Source of the DNA: Ralstonia wenshanensis | Lineage (GTDB): Bacteria > Pseudomonadota > Gammaproteobacteria > Burkholderiales > Burkholderiaceae | DNA length: 64,000 nucleotides | Assembly: GCF_021173085.1 (NCBI RefSeq) | Contig: NZ_CP076413.1 | Span: 2,046,001 to 2,110,000 of the forward strand | Reading direction: 5' to 3' | Shown here: positions 53,254 through 62,467 of the stretch, in pieces | Position numbering within the stretch: position 1 is the first letter of the stretch | Layout: every line of letters starts with the position of its first letter | Notes under the pieces: model-generated | What the model was told of the DNA's origin: nothing | Seen by the model: the letters and a program-made list of their open reading frames with translations, nothing else | Databases searched by the model: none | Position numbers and translations under genes: made by a program

Positions 53254-53495
53254 TGCTCGCCCTCGTCAATCTCTGGATGCTGCTCACGGCCTTCGTTTCC
53301 GTGGCGCTACTCAACTACAGCCCGCGCACGCAGCGCTGGGGCGCCGTGGTCGGGCTGCTCGGCCAGCCGGCATGGCTGTACCTCACGCACGTCACGGGAG
53401 AGGCCGGCATGTTCACCGCATCGGTGTTCTTTTTCGTCTGCTACGGGCGCGGCGTATGGCTCGGCTTCTTCTGCAGGAGCGCCCGCCATGCCTGA
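53253..53495 (+). CDS. Small membrane protein, three helices
   Basis: 80 aa. Helices LVNLWMLLTAFVSVALL, WGAVVGLLGQPAWLYL and MFTASVFFFVCYGRGVWLGFF. Resembles small inner-membrane proteins of phage early operons; function unknown. Overlaps its neighbours on both sides. Confidence 0.65.
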   Translation: MLALVNLWMLLTAFVSVALLNYSPRTQRWGAVVGLLGQPAWLYLTHVTGEAGMFTASVFFFVCYGRGVWLGFFCRSARHA

Positions 53496-53694
53496 GCCGG
53501 TCGTGACCGATGTGGACGTGCGCCGGATGCACCGCTTCCTGCGCCTGACCACCCCTTACGACGCCATGCCGCCGCCGCTGCGTGCCGCTGTCACCGCCGC
53601 CGCAAAGGCGATGGCAACGATGCGCGAGCGCCGCCGCGCCAACCGATCCACCGTCGACCTCAAACGCCGCGCCGCCGGCGATGTCGACGACTGA
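53488..53694 (+). CDS. Small basic early protein
   Basis: 68 aa, helical and Arg/Ala-rich (PLRAAVTAAAKAMATMRERRRANRS). Overlaps the previous gene by 8 nt. Not recognised. Confidence 0.55.
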   Translation: MPEPVVTDVDVRRMHRFLRLTTPYDAMPPPLRAAVTAAAKAMATMRERRRANRSTVDLKRRAAGDVDD

Positions 53695-53712
53695 CCCACC
53701 TTCCTGATCGCA

Positions 53713-56400
53713 ATGAACCTCGACCTCTCCTCCGCCCTTGCGTCGCGCCTGGTGCACGACTACGGCTTCAAGGAACGATCGAACAAGCTGGAGAACGGCA
53801 CATGCCCCTCGTGCGGCAAACGCTCGTTGTGGGCCTTTGCCGATGCGCCGTGGGTCGTACGCTGCAACCGGCTGAACAACTGCGCGGCTGAATTCCATGC
53901 CAAAGAGCTGTACCCCGATCTCTTCGCCTCCTGGAGCGACCGCTACGTCAAAACGCCCGAAGCGCCCCACGCTGCAGCCGACGCCTACATGCGCGACGCA
54001 CGCGGCTTTGACCTGGCACGCGTAGCCGGCTGGTACACGCAAGAGAGCTACTACAGCCACGAGCTGAAGATCGGCAGCGCCACCGTCCGCTTCCCCTTGA
54101 GCGAAGGCCGCTATTGGGAACGCATCATCGACCAGCCGGAGCGCTTTGGGGACCGCAAGGCCACCTTCAGCGGCTCGTACGCGGGCACCTGGTGGCAACC
54201 GCCCACCCTGCCGTCCCAGCCAAAGGAGCTGTGGCTAGTGGAAGGCATCTTTGATGCCATCGCCCTGCTGCATCACGACGTTGCCGCTGTGGCCACGTTC
54301 TCCTGCTCGCACTACCCGACCGCCGCCCTCGCCGCACTGGCCGAGCAATGCGCCGCCGCCGGCCACCGCCGCCCGCACCTGGTCTTCGCCCTGGACAACG
54401 ACCCCGCCGGCCGGCGCTACGCGCTCAAGCACATCGAGCGCGCCCAAAACGACGGCTGGTCAGCATCCGCCGCGCTGCCGAAGCAGACTGGTCGGGCAAA
54501 GCTCGACTGGAACGAGCTGCACATGCGCGACCGGCTGTCCCCCGAAGACCTGAAGGAATACCGCTACCTGGGCGATCTGTTCACCGCGCCCACGCCGTCC
54601 GACAAGGCGCGGCTGATGTACAACCGCACCGGCGACGCGCAGTTCCCCTTCGAGCACCGCAGCCGCCTCTACTGGTTCAAGCTGGAGCTGGACGCCTTCC
54701 AGCGCGAGACAACGGCCGTGCGCGAAGCGAACATCTGCGAGAACGACGAGCAGATACGCGAGCAAGCGCTGCTGCGCGCCGGCGTCGTGCAGCCCATCGC
54801 TAACTGCCTGCCGACCGCGCTCTACTACCAGGCCAGCCCGCAGACAGACGAGTCCTGGTACTACTTCCGCGTCGCCTTCCCGCACGATGGCCAGCCCATC
54901 AAGGCCACCTTCACCAGTGCGCAGATCGCCAGCAGCAGCGAGTTCAAGAAGCGCCTGCTGGGCGTTGCGCCTGGCGCCATGTACACCGGCAGCGGTCACC
55001 AGCTCGACGGCTACCTTGCGCGCCAGCTCGCCCGCATCCCGACCGTGCAGACCATCGATTATGTCGGCTACACCAAGGAACACGGCTGCTACGTCTACGG
55101 CGACGTGGCGGTCAAAGGCGGCAAGCTCTTCCGCCTGAATGACGAAGACTTCTTCGACATCTGCAAGCTTTCCATCAAGACCATCAGCCAGGCTGCAACG
55201 CTGTCCCTTTCCACTGACGTGCAGGGCATGCAGACGACCTGGCTGCCGCTGCTCTGGCAGGCCTTCGGCGCCAAGGGCCTGGCCGCGCTGGCGTTCTGGT
55301 TCGGCAGCCTGTTCGCAGAACAGATCCGCCAGGAGCACAAGAGCTACCCCTTCCTGGAGCTGGTGGGCGAGCCCGGCGCCGGCAAGACGACGCTCATTGA
55401 ATTCCTCTGGAAGCTCTGCGGCCGGCGTGACTACGAAGGTTTCGACCCGAGCAAGTCATCGCTGGCGGCCCGGGCCCGGAACTTCGCCCAGGTGGCCAAC
55501 CTGCCCGTCGTGCTCATCGAGGGCGACCGCGGCGACGAAGGCGCCAAGCAGCGCGGCTTCGATTGGGACGAGCTGAAGACCGCCTACAACGGCCGCAGCA
55601 CCCGCGCGCGCGGCATGAAGAACGGCGGCAATGAAACGTACGAACCGCCCTTCCGTGGCGCCATCGTCATCAGCCAGAACGCGGAAGTCAGCGCCAGCGA
55701 CGCCGTGCTGCAGCGGATCGTCCATATCTACTGCGACCGCTCGGCGCAGACATCGGCAACGCGCGCTGCAGCCGAAGCGCTGGAACGCATCCCCGTCGAG
55801 GATGTGTCCGCGTTCCTCCTGGCCACCGTCATGGCCGAGTCCAAGGTGCTGGAAACCTTCGCCGCCCGCGTGTCCGTGCACGAGCAGGCCTTGATGGCCC
55901 GCCCTGACATCAAGACCGTACGTATCGCCAAGAACCACGCGCAAATCATGGCCATGGTCGACAGCATGCGCCACGTGCTGCCGCTCACCGACGAGCAGCA
56001 CGCCGCCGCCCTGGACGAGCTGGGCCGCATGGCCGCAGCACGCCAACAGGCCATCAGCGCGGATCACAAGCACGTACAGCAGTTCTGGGAGGTGTACGAG
56101 TACATCGAGTCGGCCGACGACGACCGCCCCATCCTCAACCACGCACGCGGCGACGGCCTCATCGCCATCAACCTGCAGCACATGGAGCAAGTCGCCGGCG
56201 AGCGCCGCATCGAGCTGCCCCCGATCGCGGACCTCAAGCGCGTGCTCAAGACCTCGCGCCAACGCAAGTTTGTCGACATCCGCGCTGTCAATAGCGCGAT
56301 CAATGCGCACTTCAACCGGGAATATCCGTTGCAGCCGAAGCGGCCGGAAACGGTGAAGTGTTGGGTGTTTGAATGCAATACGAAGGGAGCCAAAGCATGA
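53713..56400 (+). CDS. Phage primase-helicase replication protein
   Basis: 895 aa. Zinc finger with C31, C34, C51 and C57 (CPSC...CNRLNNC). Toprim primase core ELWLVEGIFDAIALL (~172) and LVFALDNDPAGRR (~225). C-terminal helicase with Walker A GEPGAGKTT at ~553. It is the main replication gene and replaces the rolling-circle gpA of P2, so theta-type or other bidirectional replication is likely. The origin was not identified. Confidence 0.88.
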   Translation: MNLDLSSALASRLVHDYGFKERSNKLENGTCPSCGKRSLWAFADAPWVVRCNRLNNCAAEFHAKELYPDLFASWSDRYVKTPEAPHAAADAYMRDARGFDLARVAGWYTQESYYSHELKIGSATVRFPLSEGRYWERIIDQPERFGDRKATFSGSYAGTWWQPPTLPSQPKELWLVEGIFDAIALLHHDVAAVATFSCSHYPTAALAALAEQCAAAGHRRPHLVFALDNDPAGRRYALKHIERAQNDGWSASAALPKQTGRAKLDWNELHMRDRLSPEDLKEYRYLGDLFTAPTPSDKARLMYNRTGDAQFPFEHRSRLYWFKLELDAFQRETTAVREANICENDEQIREQALLRAGVVQPIANCLPTALYYQASPQTDESWYYFRVAFPHDGQPIKATFTSAQIASSSEFKKRLLGVAPGAMYTGSGHQLDGYLARQLARIPTVQTIDYVGYTKEHGCYVYGDVAVKGGKLFRLNDEDFFDICKLSIKTISQAATLSLSTDVQGMQTTWLPLLWQAFGAKGLAALAFWFGSLFAEQIRQEHKSYPFLELVGEPGAGKTTLIEFLWKLCGRRDYEGFDPSKSSLAARARNFAQVANLPVVLIEGDRGDEGAKQRGFDWDELKTAYNGRSTRARGMKNGGNETYEPPFRGAIVISQNAEVSASDAVLQRIVHIYCDRSAQTSATRAAAEALERIPVEDVSAFLLATVMAESKVLETFAARVSVHEQALMARPDIKTVRIAKNHAQIMAMVDSMRHVLPLTDEQHAAALDELGRMAAARQQAISADHKHVQQFWEVYEYIESADDDRPILNHARGDGLIAINLQHMEQVAGERRIELPPIADLKRVLKTSRQRKFVDIRAVNSAINAHFNREYPLQPKRPETVKCWVFECNTKGAKA

Positions 56401-56717
56401 CCACCATGACCCCATATGCAGTAAGCAACGTCACGCAGGAAGACATTGCCCGCCTGCTGTCTGACCTCCGCAACGTCCTGCAGGCCGTGCCGGTATCGGA
56501 TCAACTGTGGGACGCTGCAGCCATTGGCAACTGGATGGGCCTGTCGCCCGACACCGTCACGGATGCGGTGGTGGTGCGCGAGGGCTTTCCCGCGCCCGTA
56601 CAGCCGACCGACGCACGCCATGGCAAACGGCTGTGGTTTGCCGATGAGGTCATCCAGTGGGCGCGAGCCAATCGCGGCCGGCTGCCCAAAGGACGCGGCC
56701 GCCCGCGCCGCGCTTAA
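56397..56717 (+). CDS. AlpA/Xis-like DNA-binding protein
   Basis: 106 aa. Winged-HTH pattern WDAAAIGNWMGLSPDTVTDAVVVREGFPAPVQP...RLWFADEVIQWARANRGRLP typical of AlpA/excisionase proteins, with a basic tail. It overlaps the primase stop by 4 nt and converges on the integrase (4-nt overlap), fitting an excisionase made in the lytic cycle. Confidence 0.75.
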   Translation: MTTMTPYAVSNVTQEDIARLLSDLRNVLQAVPVSDQLWDAAAIGNWMGLSPDTVTDAVVVREGFPAPVQPTDARHGKRLWFADEVIQWARANRGRLPKGRGRPRRA

Positions 56718-57766
56718 GCCGACTTCACAACGCCGTCGAGCTGGTCCGCCAGCTCTTCGGCGGTCGGGTTGTAGTACACCATCAAGCTCTTCAAGTCCCG
56801 ATGCCCGATGATGCGCGCCAGGGACAGCACATCCACCCGCTTGGCCAACTGCGTGCACGCCTCGTGCCGCGTGTCATGAAAATGTAGGTCTTTCAGGCCG
56901 GCTTTCCCCACGGCGCGACGGAACAGCGTGTCGGCGGTGCCGATGCTCAACCGGAAGAGCCGCCCAGCCTCATCGCCAGGCAACAACTTCAGCAGCTCAA
57001 TGGCGCGCGCCGTAAGCGGCACCTCGCGCCGGTCGCCGTTCTTCGTCCTAGGCAGAATGACGTGCCGTTCACCCAATCGGGCCGTCGTCTTCGTCAGGCC
57101 AAGAATCTCACCCTTTCGCATCCCCGTCTCCAGCGCCACCAGGAACGCAATCGCCAGCTCCTGCTGCATGGACGTGGGCGTCACTCCATCCTGAAAATCC
57201 AGCGCCTTCACCATGGCGGCCTGCTCCTTCGGAGACACGCGGCGGTTCCGTGGTGGTGGGTCTATCGGCCTGCGCAGGCCGTGGGTCGGGTTGTCACGAA
57301 TCCATTTCCACTCCATCCGCGCAACCTCGAACACGGCCGACAACAGGTTCAGCTCGCGATTGACCGTGCTGGCCCCGACAGGCTTGCCCATGCGTCCAGC
57401 CACCTTGCCTGCCAGGCGCGCATCGCGCCACTTCCCCATATCGTCGCTGGTAATGTCACCGACCAGGAGGTCAGCCAGGTCAGGTGTGTCCCGCAAGAAC
57501 GCCTTGAGCCGGATTTGCTCCCAGCGCGCGCCAAGCTTGGTGGGCGCCACCTCTTCGGTGTAGCGTTCGATAACCTGGCGCAGCGTGCGCTTGGCCGGCT
57601 TGCCGCCGCGCCCTTGGTTCGCCAAGATGTCCGCCTCGCGCTCCGTCGCCCACGCAGCGGCCTCGGCCTTGGTGTCAAACGTGCGGCTGTCGCGCACGCC
57701 CAGGCGAACAACCTCCGCTTTCCAGACAGTGCCGTCTTTGGTCTTGCGCTTCGTGAATGTAGCCAT
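56714..57766 (-). CDS. int: Tyrosine integrase
   Basis: 350 aa. The N-terminal arm-binding domain (GTVWKAEVVRLGVRDSRTFDTKAEAAAW) and SAM-like core-binding domain precede a catalytic domain with R217 (ETGMRKGE), K242, H297-x-x-R300, H322 (GHRD) and Tyr331/332 (MVYYNP). All catalytic residues are present. It is transcribed away from attR; a repeat matching the left end lies 8 bp upstream of its start. Confidence 0.96.
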   Translation of the reverse strand: MATFTKRKTKDGTVWKAEVVRLGVRDSRTFDTKAEAAAWATEREADILANQGRGGKPAKRTLRQVIERYTEEVAPTKLGARWEQIRLKAFLRDTPDLADLLVGDITSDDMGKWRDARLAGKVAGRMGKPVGASTVNRELNLLSAVFEVARMEWKWIRDNPTHGLRRPIDPPPRNRRVSPKEQAAMVKALDFQDGVTPTSMQQELAIAFLVALETGMRKGEILGLTKTTARLGERHVILPRTKNGDRREVPLTARAIELLKLLPGDEAGRLFRLSIGTADTLFRRAVGKAGLKDLHFHDTRHEACTQLAKRVDVLSLARIIGHRDLKSLMVYYNPTAEELADQLDGVVKSA

Positions 57767-57773
57767 GGTAGCG

Positions 57774-57790
57774 GGCGTAAATTTGGCGTA
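57774..57790. repeat. Right copy of integrase arm-type repeat
   Basis: GGCGTAAATTTGGCGTA, identical to 16,898-16,914 except one base. It overlaps the int promoter region, so integrase could autoregulate by binding here. Confidence 0.6.
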
Positions 57791-57926
57791 ATTGCTGCTG
57801 GCTTTTTACACCAGAACGCCCAATTTCAGACCCCTACCTGCCCTTCAAAACAGTCACAAATGGCTACGTGGTGCGGCTTTGCGGGAGATCGTCCATTTTT
57901 GCGGATGTTTGGAAAAAAGCGGGCAT

Positions 57927-57945
57927 TTCCGGTCAGCGGCACCAG
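57927..57945 (+). repeat. attR core of the prophage
   Basis: Exact copy of the 19-bp tRNA-Thr 3' end (16,834-16,852). No other part of a tRNA is present here. Confidence 0.92.
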
Positions 57946-57950
57946 AATAA

Positions 57951-57985
57951 AAAAAGGGTTACAGGTTCTGCCTGTAACCCTTTTT
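57951..57985 (+). terminator. Displaced host terminator of tRNA-Thr
   Basis: Perfect 15-bp stem AAAAAGGGTTACAGG/CCTGTAACCCTTTTT with 5-nt loop, 6 bp after attR. Before integration it would have lain just after the tRNA. It may now also stop transcription between acoR and the prophage. Confidence 0.88.
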
Positions 57986-58095
57986 GCATTTCTGCCTCGC
58001 CGAGGGCGTCCCCCGGCATCTCCCCCGCAAGTAATCCAATTCGCCCCCACCCAAGGCAACTAACTGGCGCCCTTCCCCCTCCTAGCGCGCCCCGC

Positions 58096-60051
58096 CTATT
58101 GCTGATTCGGCGCAACAATCCCGAACCGTTCCATCTGCCGATAAACCGTCGCGCGCGCGATGCCAAGCTCGTGCGCAACGTGGGTGATGCGCCATTTGTT
58201 CCGGCGCAGTGCCGCCAGCAGGATTTCCCGCTCGTTGTCCGGTGCGGCATCGGCCACGATGGAAGCTGCGGCGGCCGTAGCGTCCGTCGTGCTTTCGAGC
58301 ACCTCCGGCGGCAATGCGTCGACATCGATCAGGCCGTCGTCGCTCATGGCCAGCGCAAAGCGCAGCACGTTGCGCAACTGCCGGACGTTGCCCTGCCACG
58401 GGTAGCTGCGCAGCACCGCCAGCGCGGCCGGCGCGAGTTGCGCGTGCATGTCCAGCTGGCGCGCTTCTTCTTCGACGATACGGGCGATCAGGTAATCCTT
58501 GTCGCAGCGCTCGCGCAGCGTCGGCAGGTGCAGCGTTGCGCCGCATAGCCGGTAGTAGAGATCTTCACGGAAGCGCTGCTCGGCAATCAGTTGGCGCAGA
58601 TCACGATGGGAGGCGGCAATCACGCGCAGGTCGACCGGAATCGGCTTTTCGGAGCCTAGCGGCATCACCTCGCGCTCGGACAGCACGCGCAGCAGCCGGC
58701 TCTGCAGATGCAGCGGCATGTCGCCAATTTCGTCGAGGAACAGCGTACCGCCGTCTGACTGGGCGATCAGGCCACGCATGCCCTTGCTGCGTGCGCCGGT
58801 GAAGGTGCCGGGCGTGTAGCCGAACAGTTCGCTCTCGATCAGCGATTCAGGAATGGCGGCGCAATTGACCGCGACAAACGCCTTGGCGCGACGCTCGCTC
58901 GCCGTGTGCAGCGCCTTGGCCAGGACTTCCTTGCCGGTGCCGGTCTCGCCTTGTACCAGAATGTTGAGCGGCTTGTTGGCCAGGCGCTTGGCCTGCAGGA
59001 TCAGCCGCTGCATCTGGGGGTCGTCGGCGCCCAGCGCCTCCAGCGCAGCACTGGCCTCGGGGCTCGGCAACACCGACTGAGCCGCCGCTGCGGACGGCAT
59101 AGACGGCTTGCCGGGCGCGCCGCGCGGCGGGATCCCCGTCGCGTAATACAGCCCGTGATCGAACATCCGAATCGCCGTGCGCTCGGATGACGTGCCAGCC
59201 CGGGCGATGCGCCACAGCTCGCTCATGTTTTCGCGAAACACTTCGGTCAGCAGGTGGCCACGCACATCGGCGTGCGGGTCGCTCTCGAGCCGCAGCTTGC
59301 GCCGCCCGCCGCTGTTGATGCCGCGAATCACACCGTTGGCGTCGAAGGCGACCATGATTTCGCTGTCCACATCCACCAGCGACCACGTTGACCCCAGCCG
59401 CAGGATCCACTGGTCGCGGAAGTAGCGCAGGAAGTTCGCGTCTTCGATCTTCTGCGCGTACATGGCGGTCATCTGCAGCGCGAGGTGTTGCCCTTCGCGC
59501 GGCGCCGGCGCACTCAGCGCAGACACATCGAGCACGCCCAGGAAGTTGCCCGTCGGGTCAAACAGCGGCGCGCTGTTGCAGGTGAGCGTGATGTGGCATG
59601 CGTCGAAATGATCGGTCTGATGGCACGTTACCGGGGCCTGCTCGACGATGCAGGTGCCGACCGCACAGGTGCCGGCGCGCGACTCACTCCAATCTGCCCC
59701 CAGGTACAGGCCTGAACGCTTGAGTTCGCGGTCGAGGTTGTCGTTACCGATGAAGTCGACCGTGACACCGTAGGCATCGGTCAGCAGCAGCACGTAATCG
59801 AGGCCGGAGACGCGCTTATAGAGCTGCTCCATGCCGGTACGCGCGACGCTCAGGAAGTCCTCGATCTGGTCCTTGTGTTCGCGCAGGCGCTGTGCCTCGA
59901 CGATGTAGGCGGGTGTGGGGCGGCTCGGGTCGCGGCCGTAGTCGTCCAGGCAGCGCCGCCATGAGCGCTCGATGACGCCCTGCGCCTCGCCCGGCTGCTG
60001 CGAGAAGGCGAGCAGCCGCTCGATATGTGCGCGGTGTGCTTTTTGCTGCAC
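58096..60051 (-). CDS. acoR: AcoR-type sigma-54-dependent activator
   Basis: 651 aa. An N-terminal GAF-like sensor (to ~320) is followed by a AAA+ domain with Walker A GETGTGKEV near residue 368, the sigma-54 contact loop GTFTGAR (F-T-G-A core) and GGTLFLDEIGDMP. A Fis-type HTH (ALRRNKWRITHVAHELGIARATVYRQ) closes the protein. AcoR activates acetoin catabolism genes. The adjacent E2-like and lipoate ligase genes fit, though the direct neighbour is a GMC oxidoreductase. Confidence 0.9.
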   Translation of the reverse strand: MQQKAHRAHIERLLAFSQQPGEAQGVIERSWRRCLDDYGRDPSRPTPAYIVEAQRLREHKDQIEDFLSVARTGMEQLYKRVSGLDYVLLLTDAYGVTVDFIGNDNLDRELKRSGLYLGADWSESRAGTCAVGTCIVEQAPVTCHQTDHFDACHITLTCNSAPLFDPTGNFLGVLDVSALSAPAPREGQHLALQMTAMYAQKIEDANFLRYFRDQWILRLGSTWSLVDVDSEIMVAFDANGVIRGINSGGRRKLRLESDPHADVRGHLLTEVFRENMSELWRIARAGTSSERTAIRMFDHGLYYATGIPPRGAPGKPSMPSAAAAQSVLPSPEASAALEALGADDPQMQRLILQAKRLANKPLNILVQGETGTGKEVLAKALHTASERRAKAFVAVNCAAIPESLIESELFGYTPGTFTGARSKGMRGLIAQSDGGTLFLDEIGDMPLHLQSRLLRVLSEREVMPLGSEKPIPVDLRVIAASHRDLRQLIAEQRFREDLYYRLCGATLHLPTLRERCDKDYLIARIVEEEARQLDMHAQLAPAALAVLRSYPWQGNVRQLRNVLRFALAMSDDGLIDVDALPPEVLESTTDATAAAASIVADAAPDNEREILLAALRRNKWRITHVAHELGIARATVYRQMERFGIVAPNQQ

Positions 60052-60206
60052 GACTGTCTCCTTAGCCGCCGCATTTGAAGGGTGCGATGCCCGCGCCGCC
60101 GGTCTTTTGCCGGCCTTTGGGGCGAGGGCGGATGCGGTTCTACGCTAATCGATTTACCCGGTTGCCGCAACGTAGCAGCGCTGCACAGGCAACCGGGCAG
60201 ACTGGC

Positions 60207-61787
60207 TTAGATCTCCCTCCGGTTCAATGCCCCGGCAATGTATTCGGCCTGCCGGATCGCCAGGGCCACGATGGTGAGCGTGGGGTTGGCCGCTGAACTC
60301 GACGTGAACTGGCTGCCATCGGAAATGAACAGATTCTTTACATCGTGTGCCTGGCCCCAGCGGTTGACCACGCCATCGCTGGCCTTCGCGCTCATGCGGT
60401 TGGTGCCCATGTTGTGGCTGGCAGGATAGGCAGGCATGTCGATCACGCGCGTCGCACCCACCGCCTCCGACACCTTGCGCCACTGCACCAGACCATGCGC
60501 GGTAATTTTTTCGTCGTTCTCGTGATAGGTCTTGGTGACGATCGGAATGGGCAGACCGTACTGGTCTTTCTCCGTGGGGTGCAGCGTGATGGTGTTCTGC
60601 TCGCGGGCCATGTCTTCACCGCAGACCCACACGCAGCTCATGTGGTCGTACATCTCCATGGCCGATGTGAAGTCGCGCCCCCAGCCGCCCGGCTTCATGA
60701 ATGCGGCCGTGTACGGCAGATGAATGGCCAGGCCTTCGAGGTAATAGCCGCCGACAAACCCGCGCTTGGTATTGAGCGGCACCTCATCGGCCACCACCGC
60801 CGCAATGTCAAAGCCGCGATACATGTAGACCGGCTTCTTGTGGATCGACACCGCCGCTGCCGTCGCGTGGTTCATGTAGTTCTTGCCCACCTGCCCTGAA
60901 GAGTTTGCGAGCCCGTCGGGGAACATGCTCGACGCCGAGTTCAGCAGCAGCCGCGGCGACTCGATGGAGTTGCCTGCCACGCAGACCACCCGTGCCTTCT
61001 GCAGGTGCTTGCGGCCCTTGCTGTCGACATAGAGCACACCATTGGCGCGACCCTGCTTGTCATGCTGGATCTGAAGCACCATCGACTCGGGCCGCAGTTC
61101 GACATTGCCCGTGGCCTGGGCACGCGGCACTTCGGTGTAGAGCGTCGACCATTTCGCGCCGATCTTGCAGCCCTGCATGCAGAAGCCGATCTGCATGCAG
61201 CCAGGGCGACCGTCGTACGGTTCGGAGTTCGACGCCGCCGGCCGCACGATGTGCTTGTAGCCGACCTTCTTTGCCCCCGCCTCGATCACCTTGTAGTGAT
61301 TGTTGGGCGGCATGGGGGGCAAGCCGCTGGCCTTGGTGCCGCACACGCCCATCTTCTTCTCGGCCAGTTCGTAGTAAGGCTCAAGCTCGGACAGCGTGAT
61401 CGGCCAATCCAGCACGTTGGCCCCGTCAATGGCGCCGTACGTGGTCTTGGTGTGGAAGTCGTGTTCCTGAAAGCGCAATGCCACGCCCGACCAGTGCACC
61501 GTAGAGCCGCCCACGCCCTTCACGATCCACGCAGGCAGGTTCGGATACGTCTTGGTGTGGTGCCAACCGCCCGCCGAGATGCGTTTGTCCAGCCACGAAA
61601 TCTTGTTGAACATGGCCCATTCGTCGTTCTCGAAATCGGCCTGCGTGTAGTGCTTCCCCGCTTCCAACACCACGCATTTGACACCGCGCTGCGCCAGCTC
61701 GTTGGCCAGCGTGCCGCCGCCCGCGCCCGAGCCGACGATCACGACGACGCTGTCGTCGTCGAGTGAAAACTTTGCCTGATCCGTCAT
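60207..61787 (-). CDS. GMC family FAD oxidoreductase (gluconate-2-dehydrogenase type large subunit)
   Basis: 526 aa. Rossmann FAD motif VVIVGSGAGGGTLANELAQRG at the start, GGSTVHWSGVALRF, and C-terminal NPTLTIVALAIRQAEYI with HNMGTNRMS carrying the His active-site region. The neighbouring Tat-exported gene encodes the small subunit, so the complex is probably exported as a hitch-hiker into the periplasm. Substrate (alcohol, sugar acid or other) is unknown. Confidence 0.92.
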   Translation of the reverse strand: MTDQAKFSLDDDSVVVIVGSGAGGGTLANELAQRGVKCVVLEAGKHYTQADFENDEWAMFNKISWLDKRISAGGWHHTKTYPNLPAWIVKGVGGSTVHWSGVALRFQEHDFHTKTTYGAIDGANVLDWPITLSELEPYYELAEKKMGVCGTKASGLPPMPPNNHYKVIEAGAKKVGYKHIVRPAASNSEPYDGRPGCMQIGFCMQGCKIGAKWSTLYTEVPRAQATGNVELRPESMVLQIQHDKQGRANGVLYVDSKGRKHLQKARVVCVAGNSIESPRLLLNSASSMFPDGLANSSGQVGKNYMNHATAAAVSIHKKPVYMYRGFDIAAVVADEVPLNTKRGFVGGYYLEGLAIHLPYTAAFMKPGGWGRDFTSAMEMYDHMSCVWVCGEDMAREQNTITLHPTEKDQYGLPIPIVTKTYHENDEKITAHGLVQWRKVSEAVGATRVIDMPAYPASHNMGTNRMSAKASDGVVNRWGQAHDVKNLFISDGSQFTSSSAANPTLTIVALAIRQAEYIAGALNRREI

Positions 61788-61820
61788 GATGGTTGTCTCC
61801 GTTTTTTTATGTGCCGAGGC

Positions 61821-62393
61821 TTAGAGCCAGTCGATGTCGTCAAAGCCGCGGTGCAGGTAGCCGCCCTTCTGCCACGACGAGCCCTCGTAGCCGAACAGGG
61901 GCCAGAGCTTCTTGTTGTTGTAGAGGCCGGTCACCAGATCGCCCTGGACTTTCTTGAAGAAAGGCGTGGACTCGATGTCCTTGAGCAGCACCACGCGTTC
62001 GTTCTCGGTCTTCACCTGGGCATAGGGCACGCCATAACGTTGCTTGGCGCGTTGGTCCAGGTCGCGCACGCCATCGATCAGCAGCGCCTTCACTGCGGGG
62101 TCCTTGCCTGCGGCCGCGTCATAGGGCGCGACTGCCTCCACGTAGAACTTCTCGGCCAGCTTGTCGTGCGGATAGATGTCGCGCGCCATGCGCACCAGCG
62201 TCTTGCCGGTGACGGTGCCCAGACGAGGAAAGCTCTGCTCGACCACCACATCCTTGGTGACCGCCATGGCCGCGGGGACGACCGTGACGCTGATGGCGGC
62301 CAAGCCGCCACCGCGCAGAAAGCCGCGTCGCGACACCTTGGGTTGCTTGTCCAAAACACGCATGGCAGAGCCAGCGGCTGGCGTGGGTTTCAT
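61821..62393 (-). CDS. Tat-exported small subunit (gluconate 2-dehydrogenase subunit 3 family)
   Basis: 190 aa with a twin-arginine signal (SRRGFLRGGGLAAISVTVV, residues ~21-40). The body RDIYPHDKLAEKFYVEAV...YNNKKLWPLFGYEGSSWQKGGYLHRGFDDIDWL is typical of the family. It precedes the GMC gene by 33 nt. No cytochrome c subunit gene is adjacent. Confidence 0.9.
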   Translation of the reverse strand: MKPTPAAGSAMRVLDKQPKVSRRGFLRGGGLAAISVTVVPAAMAVTKDVVVEQSFPRLGTVTGKTLVRMARDIYPHDKLAEKFYVEAVAPYDAAAGKDPAVKALLIDGVRDLDQRAKQRYGVPYAQVKTENERVVLLKDIESTPFFKKVQGDLVTGLYNNKKLWPLFGYEGSSWQKGGYLHRGFDDIDWL

Positions 62394-62467
62394 GTTGGTT
62401 GCCTCCGTTATCGGGCGTGCACAGCGCGCGCCTTATCTTGTTGAAATGCACAACGTTGACCGCCAGC

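Larger units (their letters stand above)
16834..57945. mobile_element. Integrated P2-like (Peduovirus-type) prophage in tRNA-Thr
   Basis: The element is bounded by a 19-bp direct repeat and has a unit length of 41,093 bp. It carries the full set of P2-type head, tail, lysis and late-control genes in P2 order, a repressor, replication genes, and an integrase next to attR. All essential morphogenesis genes read through without frameshifts, so it is probably functional. It exceeds P2 (33.6 kb) because of accessory genes at the left end, between S and V, and after D. Unlike P2, the integrase is at the end opposite to gene Q and replication uses a primase-helicase. Confidence 0.95.
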
